Source: Icerya purchasi
Lineage: Eukaryota > Arthropoda > Insecta > Hemiptera > Monophlebidae
DNA length: 64,000 nucleotides
Assembly: GCA_039619475.1 (NCBI GenBank)
Contig: CM077115.1
Location: 40,248,444 to 40,312,443, forward strand
Direction of reading: 5' to 3'
Shown: in pieces, positions 32,206 through 44,400 of the stretch
Layout of the letters: each line of letters opens with the position of its first letter
Numbering within the stretch: position 1 is the stretch's first letter
Notes under the pieces: model-generated
The model's database searches: none
What the model saw: only the letters and a program-made list of their open reading frames with translations
Told to the model about the DNA's origin: nothing
Translations under genes and position numbers: made by a program

Positions 32206-33788
32206 CTAATAATAATAATCCACTGTTTAATATAAAAATTTAACTTTTTGTCTTCTTGTTTTATTTTATATTTTATATTAATTATTAGCATTTTCAACCT
32301 ATAGATTTTTATACCTGCCATGTTTATTCCTCTTTACATCTACTATATATACACATGTATTCCCTATATTCACTTCAGTATGTTTTAAGTTTCCATTAAG
32401 TTAGTGTTAGCTGATGATGGGTTATGCCCGAAAACGTTTCTAAATAGGTATTTATCTAATTTATTGATCTATATTGTTTGTTATTAAAGTTTATTTTATT
32501 ATACCATTTTAACAAACAGGATGTATTCACCTACATATAGTATTCTAATTTTAAAAATAAAAAGTAACACAACGTTTTAGTGATATATATATATATATAT
32601 ATATATAAGTTATATTTGTATCGATATTGCATGTTTATACTTACGCTAGAAAATCGACTTTTAAAATTTCAATCTAATGTATACATTACTTTAACTTTAA
32701 ATTTAAATATTACCACGAAAATAGCCTTTAAGACTGCGAAACATGTCGGTACTATATTTTATTGTTATTATTAATAATATTCTACTATTACAATATTAAA
32801 ATTTCGGTGTTTTGTTTAACTTGGTGCGATTATAAATAAATAAATAAATATATTAATAATCACGTATTACTCGGTTCACTTATCTCCTTACTTATCAAAT
32901 GTAGCTTTTGTCGAAACCAGGCGTGATCAGCAAATAATCCGCTACGTTGACCCGTGGAACAGAGTCAGCCTACCAACTTTGCAGGACCGATAAAACCGTC
33001 CCTAACTCTTATCAACACTTCGCTTAATAAACTCGCGCGCTCACTAGCAATACATAAAATCGGATAATGCGCCAATCTCTCGCAATATAGGCGATATGAA
33101 AAATACCACTTTCGACGGTAAATTATTATTATCAATCTTTCCTGTTACAAACTTTCGGCACGATCAGAGAATAATATTTGCCGGTTTGGCGCAGACCGAA
33201 TTAAAAGATTATTTGCTGGCTTTAAAAGGTCGAAGGTGTACGGATGGCCGCATCGAAAATAAACCTATGATGTTTCTATCTTTAGAAAGCGTAACCGACA
33301 ATTTTACGCGTAACCGACAGCACCATTAACCTCAAAAATCAAGAAGTTTAAGGCAATAAGAGCAAAAAAAAAAAAAAAGACCTTTCACAGAAACTGGTGC
33401 TTCCGAATGTCTTCCCGACGATTTCGAATAAAGTCATTCGAGCATATTTAACGAACAGCCCCCCCCCCCCCCCCCGCCGCGGCTAAAAATCGTTTCTGCT
33501 GTATCTTTACTCCGAGTGAGTCTAGCCCGGATGAAAAATCCGCACAATCCTAGGAGGTGACTTCACTCGTAGAATGTCAAGTGTATTGATCCAGCGGAAA
33601 ATTTCATTATTTCTTTCAAGAACCGCGAATATTATATTTTCATTCGGCCACTGAACGATGTTCGTCCAAATTGTAATTCATCCGTCATTAATCCCACGCT
33701 GGGTGCCCCACCATACTCTATTTCTGATCAACCTTCTAATCCCTCAAAGCAATAGACCTTTTCCTTTATTATAAATCGTAACGGTCTT
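32206..33788. other. Interval without recognisable gene; hammerhead-like motif inside
   Basis: AT-rich with (TA)n at 32583-32607. A CTGATGA...GAAA motif lies at 32411-32433 (see findings). A TGCGAAACATGTCGGTAC string is at 32738-32755 and a poly(C) run at 33461-33477. The plus ORF 33096-33329 is not recognised. Confidence 0.4.
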
Positions 33789-34131
33789 GTGGTTAGTACT
33801 AAGACACGCCTGGGAAACGCGGACAATCACGAAGAATATAGAAAATCGGGTAAACGCGTTCGAGAGGTGGTGTTATCGGAAAATGGAAAAGATAAAATGG
33901 GTGGATTAACAAATCAGGAAGTGCTGCGTAGATTAAATTTAACGGAATTGTCATTGTTTAAGAAGATCATGGCTGGGAAAACGAAATATCTGGACTACAG
34001 AAGGACATTTATACTAGCTTCTAACCGGAAAGTACTCAGAAAAGTCAGGAGATTTAACATACTGACCAGCGTAGAAGTTCTGGGTCGGAGCCAGCTATAA
34101 GAGGAGCTAATAAAATAATAATAATAATAAT
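33789..34131 (+). pseudogene. LINE-C-like C-terminal fragment
   Basis: A 103-codon frame contains GKDKMGGLTNQEVLRRLNLT and then IMAGKTKYLDYRR. The spacing parallels NTEVLE...IREKRCNWIGH of the LINE-C copy at 26.4 kb. It ends SVEVLGRSQL at 34100. An (ATA)n tail at 34110-34131 is consistent with an RTE-like 3' end. The first part of the frame (to about residue 30) is unassigned. It is a 5'-truncated relic. Confidence 0.5.
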
Positions 34132-34792
34132 ACTATGTTCACAGAGGGCAGGATGCAATAGCGGTGGTGCCAGAGCTACGTTTAGTTGCTACAAACTGGC
34201 GACCGGCATGGAATGTTGTCAGTAACATACACAGCATTACCGAGTCCTATCTCCAACATCGAACTCCACCCGTTTCCAAGAGATTAAAAAATAGCAAAAA
34301 CTAGAGCGTCACTTATCTGTAACACAGAAGCGAAAGGGAACTTTGTTCTGAAAACTTTCCACGGTCCAAAAACAACTTTTTGAACGTGCGTAGCCGCGCT
34401 TTCCTATGACTCATGAGCAGTTTAGCTGCACTAAAAGATCCACGGCCCACGTTTAACAAATTTCAGAAAGATCCTAACTAACTCCTGCGAAACGTTTATC
34501 AACGATCCTCAACTAAAGACAAAGCTCGCTCGGATCGTCAACAAGATTTCGGAACAACTGCAGACCATCAATCTTCAGTCGATTACCTGAACATCAACTA
34601 ATACGCGATGCATTACTCTAATTTTATGTATCGCGTTTTAAGTTTGGTATATCTGAATCCTATCTAATAAAGTTCTCTAGCGGCAGGGGCTATCTTTGCT
34701 TAAGATATATTCCGGCTACGATTGTAATTCGTGTATTGTTCAATGGAAGTGCAGAGTTTGTTTCCCCTGTCTTGACAATATTCTCCGGCAAT
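34132..34792. other. Interval without recognisable gene
   Basis: Mixed-composition, unique-looking sequence with an AATAAA signal near 34667. No protein domain is recognised in six frames. Confidence 0.4.
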
Positions 34793-34934
34793 GTTATAAA
34801 AATTCTTTTACCGCTTTACTTTTCGAACAGCTTTCACTGACCATCTCATCAGAAGATGACCATCATCAGAAGAACGTTCTGATGAGATGGTCAGTGTAAG
34901 CTGTTCGTAAAGCGTTGAACGAATTTTTATAACA
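34793..34934. repeat. Imperfect hairpin, about 60 bp arms
   Basis: GTTATAAAAATTC...ACAGCTTTCACTGACCATCT and CATCAGAA (34793-34854) pairs with its near-complement at 34877-34934. The loop is 22 nt. One arm has a 4 bp insertion (TTTT). The loop repeats part of the arm (GACCATCATCAGAAG). Confidence 0.8.
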
Positions 34935-35063
34935 CGGCGTCTACCGTAAATTATTATTCTAATCATATCCACCATGGAAGTTTCAGATGTTCCTTTAAAA
35001 AATTGTCAGGCCCGCTTCCCAGAACCCGGTTACATATACTGTATATGTACAAACACACATACG

Positions 35064-35807
35064 AAGGGGACGGTCGGGTAGCTCCGAACGGCGGGTAACC
35101 GTAGATATTTGAATTTACGAGAAACTAAATACGTCGCGTATGTAAAGCGTTGTTGTGAATATGCGTCTTCTAGAATAGAAACAAATTCAGCTCGGTTGCA
35201 GTGTGAGCACCGAGTAAGTTAACCGTGAGGGAGTGTTTTGTTCCCGCCCAAAAATCCTGACAAAATCAATTGAAGATTTTCAAGCACAACACGTAAATAT
35301 GTTAAATTTTCTATTATTTAATATTGTTGGAAATAGTATAAATTTACCAGGTTTAATATTATTTGTAACATTTCTCGTGTAATTTAAGAGATGTGTTTTA
35401 AAATGTTGCATGATAACGATCGGGTACTCCCCTCGGACATCTTTTTATGTTTTGAATTTTGCAATATTATTTTAACAAACTTCAATTGTTTTGTCAACTC
35501 GCTTATTTATGGAAAGTATTTTTAACGGGTATTGTTGTAAAAAGACTTGAAATATGACGAAATTTAAGGGAAGAATAAGTGAAAGAGGAAAATGGGACGA
35601 CTGTGCTACCCGCTGTTTATCGTATCGCCAAAAAAATATGACCAAAGTATACTCGTTATATTTCTTTTAAAAAATGTAACCCCGATTACTAATTCTCAAT
35701 TAATATGATTAATTTAAGTTTCTAATTATTTTTTAAGTTCGTAATATTTTTTGTTTATTATTTATTTGCAATCCTTTTAAACGTCCGGAGCTACCCGACC
35801 TTCCCTT
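35064..35807. mobile_element. Non-autonomous DNA transposon with 26 bp TIRs
   Basis: The left end AAGGGGACGGTCGGGTAGCT followed by CCGAACG (35064-35090) is complementary to the right end at 35782-35807. Two or three mismatches are seen. The 744 bp interior has no ORF of note and holds further partial motifs (GATCGGGTACTCCC near 35419). The right end abuts a (TA)n tract. Superfamily and target duplication not determined. Confidence 0.7.
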
Positions 35808-36205
35808 ATATATATATATATATATATATATAACTTGGCCATTTTGGCCTCGCAAGGGGCTGTGCCTCTTGACCCCTCTTGCTTTCATTTCTGTCTCTTT
35901 CTCTTCTATACTTTGTATAAAATGATCAAAATTTACAACGTAATTCTTACTGGCATCAACACAAAAAAAAATAACATAACCACAAAAGTCCTATTCTAAC
36001 ATTTAACTTTCATTATATAAAATTAAGACATTTTTTCGTTACATTTTTCGTTACATATTTCATTACATAAAATTGTGACATTTTTTAAATAACAATAACA
36101 AAAATCCTATAAAATATAACAAACGTTACATAAAATTGGGACATTTTTTGGGACATTTTTTCGAATGGGGGGGGGGGGTAGCCTAAGAATTACGTTGTAA
36201 TTAAT
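35808..36205. repeat. PAL repeat, right half (copy B)
   Basis: It begins with (TA)n, then the CGCAAGGGGCTGTGCCTCTT core and AATGATCAAAATTTACAACG (35921-35940). It ends CCTAAGAATTACGTTGTAAT at 36182-36201. The internal TTACAACGTAATTCTTA at 35933-35949 and the outer complement bound a 268 bp sub-element. The AT-rich interior has tandem TTTTTCGTTACAT-like units. The left arm is absent. Confidence 0.75.
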
Positions 36206-38156
36206 ATATATATATATAGAATTTCTGCTTAAGGTGCACCAATAATTACAGAAAAAAAAAAAATTAATCTCAATAGTGGTACTAATTTTTATTTATGCCT
36301 GACCATGCAAGTTACACCTGCGACAAATGTTATAAGTCGGGGTTGAAACAACGAATTTATAGACGGGAAAGATGTTTCCGCTTCAGTTTTAATTCTCGAA
36401 ACGGTATCTTTAGCCGGTACGAATAAGTTTACTAATGTCGTAAAGGCAATCGGTCGACTTGTTTATGTATAAGTTGCATCACCGGTGGTCCGTCTAATAT
36501 TGTTGCTCGGTGATTTATGTTAAAACTGTAAAATTTAAAATTAAATTGAACAAAAACAGCAGCAGCGACAACGAGAACGATATAAAATTCTAGTTCAAAA
36601 TAACTAGCTTGCGGGCGGCGAAGGGTCAATTTATTTGGCACTGGGCGGAAGGAAATTCTTAGTTTTATTGCTGCCAGTTGCCGAGAGGAACGTTTTTCGA
36701 CGGTGGCGGACGATGGTGTTGCGGATAAAGCTTCCGTTAAAAGCCGGACGAACTCGTAAAAATCTCAATTGCACAGTAGTCGAGTTGCCTTTGTCTTGGC
36801 CAGCTAGACAAATAGCAGCTTTTTATATTTCGTTACATCTGCTAACGATAATCGAGCTCTTATCTGCCGGCGGCGCTGATATTTTGCTTAGCAATGAAGC
36901 TTATATCGATGACTTCTGCTACACCATTTGATTGTTCTGCTAACGTTGCTTTACGGCCTGCAAACACGCTCGCTACTGAAATCGTTACATTTTTTTCCGA
37001 ACGGCCCAAATTTATTTTCCACTCTGCTTGTTTAACGTTTGCTCATTTGAAATGTTACAGTTTCCACTCGTAAAATACGGCCTCGTTAATTCCTCGATAA
37101 GCCCGTCAATGTTCTCGTCGACAATCGGTTAAACGAGAGGAAGGCAGATAAAAATTTTAAAGTTAATTGCATTCGGCGGATATTTTATTCTCTTTGAACG
37201 TTTCCCGGCTTTTCAACTGAACGTTCTCACGCAATATCTAGCTCTGCGTCTTCCCACTTCTTTTACGTTCTTTTCATAGTTCCTGTGTTAGATTCCTCCA
37301 TTTCCAAACGCGTAAAAATATGATACAGCTTTCTTTCTTGCCGGGCCAATGCTCTCTCTTCCCTTCGAGCAGCCGAGAAAAGATAATAAAAAACGTAGCA
37401 CTTGCATGAAGAGGATAGAGTCGATTGTCTGCCATACGTTGTTCGAATGCCGGATTTATAACAACGTATCTTCGCATCATTTTTTTTTCATTTTCCCCGG
37501 CTTCGAATTAAAATTTCTACATCTCAAAAGATCCCCCCCCCCTTTTTTTGTTTTTATTTTATTTCGTTTAAAATAATTTGTGGATCCCACAAGGACTTCT
37601 CCCGACATAATTACGTATCGATTTTTCGTAAATTACAATAATTTAGCCCTCTTATTACATTATATTCACCTTATCCCTATTCCGTAATCTAAGCTTAAAT
37701 TCTACTTTAACTGTAACACATATAATTCCTTAATCCAGCACATTCGTACCAACACATATCGCAACCACATTTATACATACGCTAATAAATTGAAGAGCCG
37801 AAATGATGAAAAAAAGTAAGGATGACATGATAGATTTCCCTCTCATCTGACGACGCCCTTTTCGCTCCTCCACCCTTTCTTCGTATATAATATAATTTGA
37901 TATTATTCTTCCATATGTGCGAATTCCCTTTGTCTCTAATTCCCGTTGATATTTTTACACATTGTTAATTTTATTATTAATTCATTTAGGTCTTATATAA
38001 AACATAATTTCTGATGATTCCCGGTCCCACAAATCTTTTCCCTCTTGTGTTCTTTCTTCTGTTCTAAACCTTCCTAGCTTATTGTAATAGAAAAACATTT
38101 TTGGAGACATTATCTCATCAGAGGTAGTATTTGATATTAAATTCGTTCTTTTTTAG
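36206..38156. other. Long interval without recognisable gene
   Basis: GC-richer unique-looking sequence at 36300-37560. The plus ORF 36635-36931 (98 codons) has no recognisable domain; it is mildly hydrophobic near its end. AT-rich sequence follows to a poly(T) run at 38160. It could hold conserved non-coding DNA. Confidence 0.4.
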
Positions 38157-38640
38157 TTTTTTTTTTTTTTTACCCCCCTTGGGTTTGCTACCAAAGAGCC
38201 ATTAGCCCAGCAACAAGGAATAGATACATGGAATAGAATAGAAATTATATTTTTATTCTGTCGACAATGGAATCAAGGAACACCCCTAGGGACAACAGAG
38301 AGAATAGGTAGAGAAAGAACATAAGAGGCGTTGAAAGGAGCAGGAAGACCAAGCTTTAAAAGATGATAATAAAGTAACTCACGCTCGCGAGATGATAAAC
38401 CGGAGCACTCGAAGAGCACGTGATTCGCATCAAAAACATACGGGGAACATTCAGGATCCAATGGATAATTATGAGATATAGCCAAGGAAAAGCGATTTAG
38501 AGAAGAAGGAAGGAGACTATGCGAGAAACGGAGGCGAGATAATTTAGTAATTATGGACCGACGCAAACTAGAAAACTCATAGAACCAAGGACGAGGAGGA
38601 GGAACAGGATTAATCAAGAGATCTTTAGTTGTTCGATAGA
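38157..38640 (-). pseudogene. LINE-B 3' end with C-terminal coding tail
   Basis: The 114-codon minus frame 38273-38617 reads SLRRSIITKLSRLRFSHSLL near its start. It continues through FDANHVLFECSGLSSRE to YHLLKLGLPAPFNASYVLSL. This is the tail after RNase H, including a Cys/His knuckle remnant. Matching strings occur at 44.1-44.4 kb (LGLPTPYNSSFILSFP) and 60.7 kb (IGIPTPYCASFVLSLP). The 3' UTR ends in poly(A), seen as poly(T) at 38158-38172. This is the best-preserved LINE-B tail here. Upstream domains are missing. Confidence 0.75.
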
Positions 38641-38693
38641 ACTACTTTTAAACATATTTTCTGCAGATTACTAACAATTTTTTTTAACTCCGT

Positions 38694-38729
<36 letters not shown>

Positions 38730-38849
38730 TCTCAGTCTAAATTTCAGTTCCAAATCTCATCCACGACATTATTAATGCGTCACAAAATACAGTTTCCTCG
38801 ATTTATAAAACTTTTTTTAATTTATTTAAAGCCAGTGTGTATTCCTGAC

Positions 38850-39610
38850 AATGTTATTACGCTCTTTCCACTTTAATGCTTTATCAAATGCAGTCCCCGG
38901 GTACTTGAACTCATTGACTAGAAAATCCGGTCGCAACGGCATACTTCTGTACCGTGTAGACATGCGGCACGATTTTACGAACGAATCTTCTAATTCTACT
39001 TGGTGTTCCTATAAATTTTTGATTTTTTAACATTTATTATTAATATTTTATCGTCTACCCATCTACATAATCCTGCTAGAGCGCAATCTTTCTGGCAGTT
39101 TCTGCGTTATGATTTTCGATTACCAATGCAACGTCATCTGCATATGCGTACAATTTGGCGTTCGTAACGTATTTGTAAAAGGAATTCATTCGAATTGAAA
39201 ATAGTATCGGGGCTAATATAGTTCATTGTCCTACTCGTATTTTGTCCTCCCTATCCCGCTTTATATTCATTCCCTACCTTTACCTAGGCCTTTCCTTTAA
39301 ATAACTTCTAAACCAACTTTAGTATTTCCCTTTTTTGTTATCCCTGCTTTGTCCGGGTCCTCTATTAATATTTCCCTATCGACTAAATCGAAAGCATTCG
39401 TAAAGTCTAAAAAGCTATCACAAATTGTTTACCAGATACTAACCCTTTGTTAACATATCTGCTGTAAATATTCGATGCAGTGATACCGTAGATTTCCCTT
39501 CTCTGAATCCAAATTGGTGATCGTGTATTAAATTATTCGCTTCTAGATAATTTTTCAGGTGATGATCGCCTACATAATACTCTACCACTTTCGCAATAAT
39601 TAATATTAAA
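38850..39610 (-). pseudogene. LINE reverse transcriptase fragment, family unclear
   Basis: The minus strand reads NYLEANNLIHDHQFGFREGK followed by STVSLH (about 39490-39560). Then comes a broken DFTNAFDLVDREI motif (about 39360-39400), and later KLYAYADDVALVIENHN at 39112-39162, the YADD active site. These three RT motifs are in correct order but different frames. There is no endonuclease or RNase H around it. It directly adjoins a LINE-B tail of the same orientation and may be its RT, but no overlap proves this. Confidence 0.65.
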
Positions 39611-40255
39611 GTATTGAGGGAAAAAATATTGTAACGAAGTCTGCTAACGTCTGCTAACCTATTAGCTGCAATTATAAAATATTAAAATAAATACAATCAC
39701 ATTACAAACTCCGTTTTATATATCAAATAGAACCGTTCATGCCGATTTACACATTCCATACGTTAAAGAAGTTCATAACAATGCGCCAAGTTTTACAACA
39801 TTAAAGTACAGAGTGGTAATCCGAATATAGTCAGCGTATGAGTCAGATACTTCTTCCGGGACATTTACATCAAAGGTTAAGAAGAAGATGGTGTAGATAT
39901 GCGTTGGACAATGAATGACTAAAGAAATTATATAACAGCATATATGTTGTGTCATATAGCACTAGATTACAATTGTAATCTATAACTACCGTTTTATTTG
40001 ATTTTATTCAGTCGCTATTATTTAAGCAATTTTATACTGATTTTTTGTGTTCAATTTTTAATTAACTTCTTATATTATATTAATTAATCTGTTATTTCCA
40101 ACTCATATCCATTCGCGTGTATAAATTCGGATAAGATATAAATTAAGTGTATTCTGTTAGTTGTTGTCTCCAATCCGATGAAAGAAGAGACCATATTTGA
40201 TATGTAGTTCCTTGTTTTTATTGTGACTCTTGATTTGAGCCAATGATGGGCACTT
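39611..40255. other. AT-rich interval without recognisable gene
   Basis: Short ORFs only. The upper part may include the 5' UTR of the Jockey element beginning near 40250. Confidence 0.45.
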
Positions 40256-42635
40256 TTGACCGATGTTATGTATATTAAACAAGAAAAAAAAAAAAAATCA
40301 TCCCCCGACCAAACTGATCAGGATCGACACCTGACTGTCGACAAATTATTGCTGGAAAATCGAGAATTAAAAACACGTATCGCAAAATTACAGGAGCAAC
40401 AAGTAGCTACTTTTACCATCACCACATTCTATCAGTGCAAATAGCAGTGCAAGTCAAAAAGAATAATACAATATCCAACGAAAATTATATTTATGCCCCA
40501 AGTAGATCACGCCTATGTCAAAAGCCCTGATGAAAACAGCCATAGAAAACTGATAGTAAAACTAGATAACATACGAAAACCCATAAATCACGGTCTACAT
40601 GGGCTAGGATTTCATTCTTACCAGTAATAAAAAGAGGGAAAACCTTATTAATTTGTAATACGAGGACTGCATCCTACTACATCTATAGAAGCTATAAAAA
40701 AGGAAGTGGAAAATTGATGACATGCAATTAAAAATGTGGCAAACGTCATCATTAAAAAAACTGATATTAAAAGAAACTTAAATGGCAGTTGAAAGTTGCC
40801 CCGTGTACAGAGAGAAAAACGCTGCGACAACCAAGCCAAAAATTACAGCGATACAACGAGTGCAATAAAAGTCAATTAAAACGGCGCAAATAACTGCAAG
40901 TTAACCTGTTACACACACCAGTTGAACCTGCCATCTTGAAGTAAGGAAACTGGTCAAAGAGAAAAGAAAAACAAGACGGAGCTGGCATAATACCTGAAGA
41001 GCAGAAGAAACAAATACGTTCAATCGAACGAGCAACAAACTGAATAGATTAATCTCTGAAATAAATCAGAAGAGTATTTCAAACGACTTGGAAGAATTAA
41101 GCCTAAACGAGGACAAAAATTATTCCGTACGAAAACGACACGACGTTTCAAACGACCAATAGTCAGAATACCGCCTCTAGAAGACGAAACTAGAAATTGG
41201 TTACGACGTGATGAGGAAAAAGCTGACTTATTCGCCAGACATTTGTCAAGAATATTCCAACCACGCAACATTCAATCACAGATTGCAATAAGCTCTGTAG
41301 AAATGGCTAAACAATCAGTCAGATTCGTTACTCCATTTGAAGTAGCAAAAAAAATAGATAATAACATTAATACAAAAAAAATCACCCGGAGTAGATGAAA
41401 CAGTACCTCTAGTGTGTATTGAAAGAATTGTTGAAAAAAGAAATAATACTATATATATATATATATATATATATTTAATGCCTTCTTATACTCAGAACAT
41501 GTAACTCTGAATGTTTTAAAACAGCTCAGAGTATTATGTTCCAAAAACAAGGAAAACCAGCGGAATATGTCACATCCTATCGACCGATATCGCTATTACC
41601 AGTAGTATTTAATCTTTTTGAAAAGCTATTACTTAAGCGACTCAAGCTACTAATATGCTTGCCAGATTATCAGTTTGGTTTTTGCAGTGAACATTCTACT
41701 ATTGGCCAGATACACGGAGTAAAATGAATAATAGAAAAAGCATTTCAAGAAAAAAAATTTTGCTCGGCAGTCTTTCTGGATATCGAACAAGCAATTAACC
41801 GAGTATGGCATCGAGGATTTCTATTCAAGCTAAGAACCAGACTGTCTGTTAATTGGTGCTGTCTACTGAAATCATACCTATCAGACAGACAATTTCGTGT
41901 ATCTCATGGATATGCAAAATCATCATTCTATCAAATACGGGCATAGCGTAACCTATTCTGTGTACCTTCTGTATACCATAGATATACCAACAACGCCAAA
42001 TACTGCGATTGAAATGCTTGCTAATGATACAGAAATATTATCAGTAAGCGATTCACCAACAGAAGAAACGGAAAATCTATAATATGACTTGAACTGCGTT
42101 ACAAAAAGCTCAATGATTTGCTCTCATCCACATCACTTTCACCCTTCGTAAACGGGATCCTCGTAATGTAGTCTTCATAAATAGAAAACAAGTGGTAATC
42201 TCTGACTCGGTAAAACACTTGGATATACATGCAGATGCGAAGCTAACTTGAAAACCACCTCACATTGTGTCAAGAGCTCAACAGATCCGAAAGAAAAACA
42301 CGTGAAATGTATTGGCTTATCGGGCGATGAAACCTGAAAACAAGCGACTCATTTATCAAACCATCATAAAACCTATGTGGACTTTACAGATATGGGGATA
42401 TACCAAAACATCAAATATATGATAATCAACGCTCGATGGTTTCTATGGAACGAATCTTTACATACTGATTTAAGGATCAAATCGGTCGACGAAGTCATTA
42501 AAGACTTTGCTCGCTGACACGAAGAAATACTGCATACCCATCCCAACCTGGAAGCATTGGATCTTTTGCTTACTACACAAGATCTAAGACATCTTAAATG
42601 TTTTAAACCGAACGACCTAGTTGTACTGTAAAATT
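40256..42635 (+). mobile_element. Jockey-clade LINE with ORF1 remnant and internally deleted ORF2
   Basis: On the plus strand an ORF1 remnant begins at 40256. It includes FVIRGLHPTTSIEAIKKEVE near 40644-40703, the PRE_C2HC-type region of Jockey gag proteins. ORF2 follows without its endonuclease. The RT N-terminal linker (about 40960-41440) leads to SYRPISLLPVVFNLFEKLLL at 41577. Then come FCSAVFLDIEQAINRVWHRG (41760-41820) and YTIDIPTTPNTAIEMLANDT (41965-42024), where the active site FADD has become LAND. It ends DLRHLKCFKPNDLVVL at about 42630. The C-terminal DIRRLK of the 22.6 kb copy is a match. Many stops are present and it is dead. A (TA)n tract at 42645-42682 follows. Confidence 0.8.
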
Positions 42636-42641
42636 TAATTG

Positions 42642-42682
<41 letters not shown>

Positions 42683-42689
<7 letters not shown>

Positions 42690-43828
42690 TAGAAAAGAAT
42701 AGAGAGTGGTCTATTCCTTTGCAACATGTTAATTCACTTTCAGTTGCAAATGTTACTTATTTAAAAATAATTCTAAGACTGTAATACCTTAAGGAGCTAC
42801 TTTATATAAAATAAAAAATAAATAAAAATACTGGCAAGTTCCATATTTAACAAAACATGTTAAAATATTTTTTTGTTCCTTTAGGTAATATACTACGGAA
42901 CAAGTCTACAACACTTACTTATCTCACACGATCATTCTTACATGATATTCCATTGTTTATATGATAATATAAATATGCACACTACCACTGACGTATTAAT
43001 TTATTCATGCACACGTACACCCGCTTTATATACAAACGCCTGCAAATATAAGACGCTGAAGATGTAAGATAATACAACTTTTTAATTACTAAACAATGTT
43101 TTGATTAATTATTATTTTTTTCTCTTTTACACAAATCAAATTCATCATATACGTTTTACATTTTTAAAATAATTTTAATAAAAAATCTCCACCTTCAAAT
43201 TGACGTCTCTCGGAGAGAAATGCCATCTGGACGGTGCAGCATTCTATTATTTTTTTTTTATTTTAAATATTATGCACTTGAATAATTATTTCCCTATAGT
43301 CGCATAAAGGAATTTAACAAGTCTACTTGTTAATATCATATGATAAATGGTGAATGCGAAAAGTATTTTCAGAAAAAGTAAGCGATAGAAGTGATTTTTT
43401 TTTTGAAAGTAAATAATCAACAAATCGTGTATACGAAACAATATTATGTGTTTAAGCCATTGAAATAGGAAATCACAGAACCTACTATGGCACTTCCATC
43501 ATCCCATCAATCTAGTCAAATATAATTTTTTTCTTTTTACACTATATTTTTCCATCGTTCTCTCGCATAATGCAATTTTTAGATATAGCGGACACCGGCT
43601 GCTCCGGTTGCATAATTCATATAATTTTCCACGGATACAAAATTTATATTATTTCAATTATCGTATTAATTACAATTCTCTCATGGTGTATCATCGCATC
43701 AATAAACAAATATTCTGATGTAATTTTTAATTATTTGAACATATTCATTTTAACAAGCTTTACATCAGTTTTAATATATAATCATCTTCCCTCTCTCTCA
43801 TTAATTATACTTTGTTTTTATATCTTCT

Positions 43829-43859
<31 letters not shown>

Positions 43860-44066
43860 ACGTTGGTAAATTGGATAAGATTTGCTTAGAAACATAATTT
43901 TAATTCTTACTAGGTTGCATATACTCAATCTCATTACTTATACCAATTTTGTATCTTTAAAGTAGGAATTACCTTCTTACGCTCCTTGATAATGAACAAA
44001 CCCTTCAATGTGTACGAGTTTGGTCAATGGTCTGAAATATAATGGATAGTTTTTCTGCATCAAGTT
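42683..44066. other. AT-rich interval without recognisable gene
   Basis: Short chance ORFs; the plus frame 43570-43869 is dominated by Ile from an (ATT)n run at 43834-43860. No recognisable domain. Confidence 0.5.
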
Positions 44067-44400
44067 TTTTTTTTTTTTTTTTTTTTTTTTTGTAGGCGCG
44101 CCAGCGGCATTGACCCAACAACAAGAAAACTAAGCTAAGAAATTAAATAACTAAGCGGTCCGAAATGGACGCAACAAAAGACAGCAGTGCGGACATCACA
44201 GAATATGAAGGAAAGGAGAGGATAAAAGAAGAATTATAGGGAGTAGGGAGACCTAATGACAGGAGCTGACTGTATAAAAGGGAGCGTTTGTTACGAAGAG
44301 CAGGACACTCAAAGAAAATGTGATTAGCATCACATGTACGAGGGGGATCACAATCGTGAAGAGAACAATCAGGAAGATTTAACAAACTCCAGTTTTTATT
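44067..44400 (-). pseudogene. LINE-B 3' end with C-terminal coding tail
   Basis: The 80-codon minus frame 44143-44385 begins MLNLPDCSLHDCDPP, then CDANHIFFECPALRNKRSLL and LGLPTPYNSSFILSFPSYSV. The CDANH knuckle and PTPY..SF.LS strings are shared with the copies at 38.2-38.6 and 60.4-60.8 kb. The 3' UTR ends GGGTCAATGCCGCTGGCGCG and a 26-base poly(A), seen as poly(T) at 44067-44092. The clean tail suggests a fairly young insertion. Only about 330 bp remain. Confidence 0.75.

Noticed and set aside
33461..33477. Poly(C) runs here and at 8251, 28501, 36168 (as G), 37533, 61946, 63534 and 63807 as functional G-quadruplex elements
   Set aside because: Long homopolymers are repeated through the window with no consistent position relative to any gene; length may also be affected by sequencing error.
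36635..36931. 98-codon ORF in a GC-richer block
   Set aside because: No domain or signal recognised; codon use alone cannot separate it from chance.
43570..43869. 99-codon hydrophobic ORF that looks like a membrane protein
   Set aside because: Its second half is poly-Ile from an (ATT)n repeat, and the rest reflects AT-rich composition.
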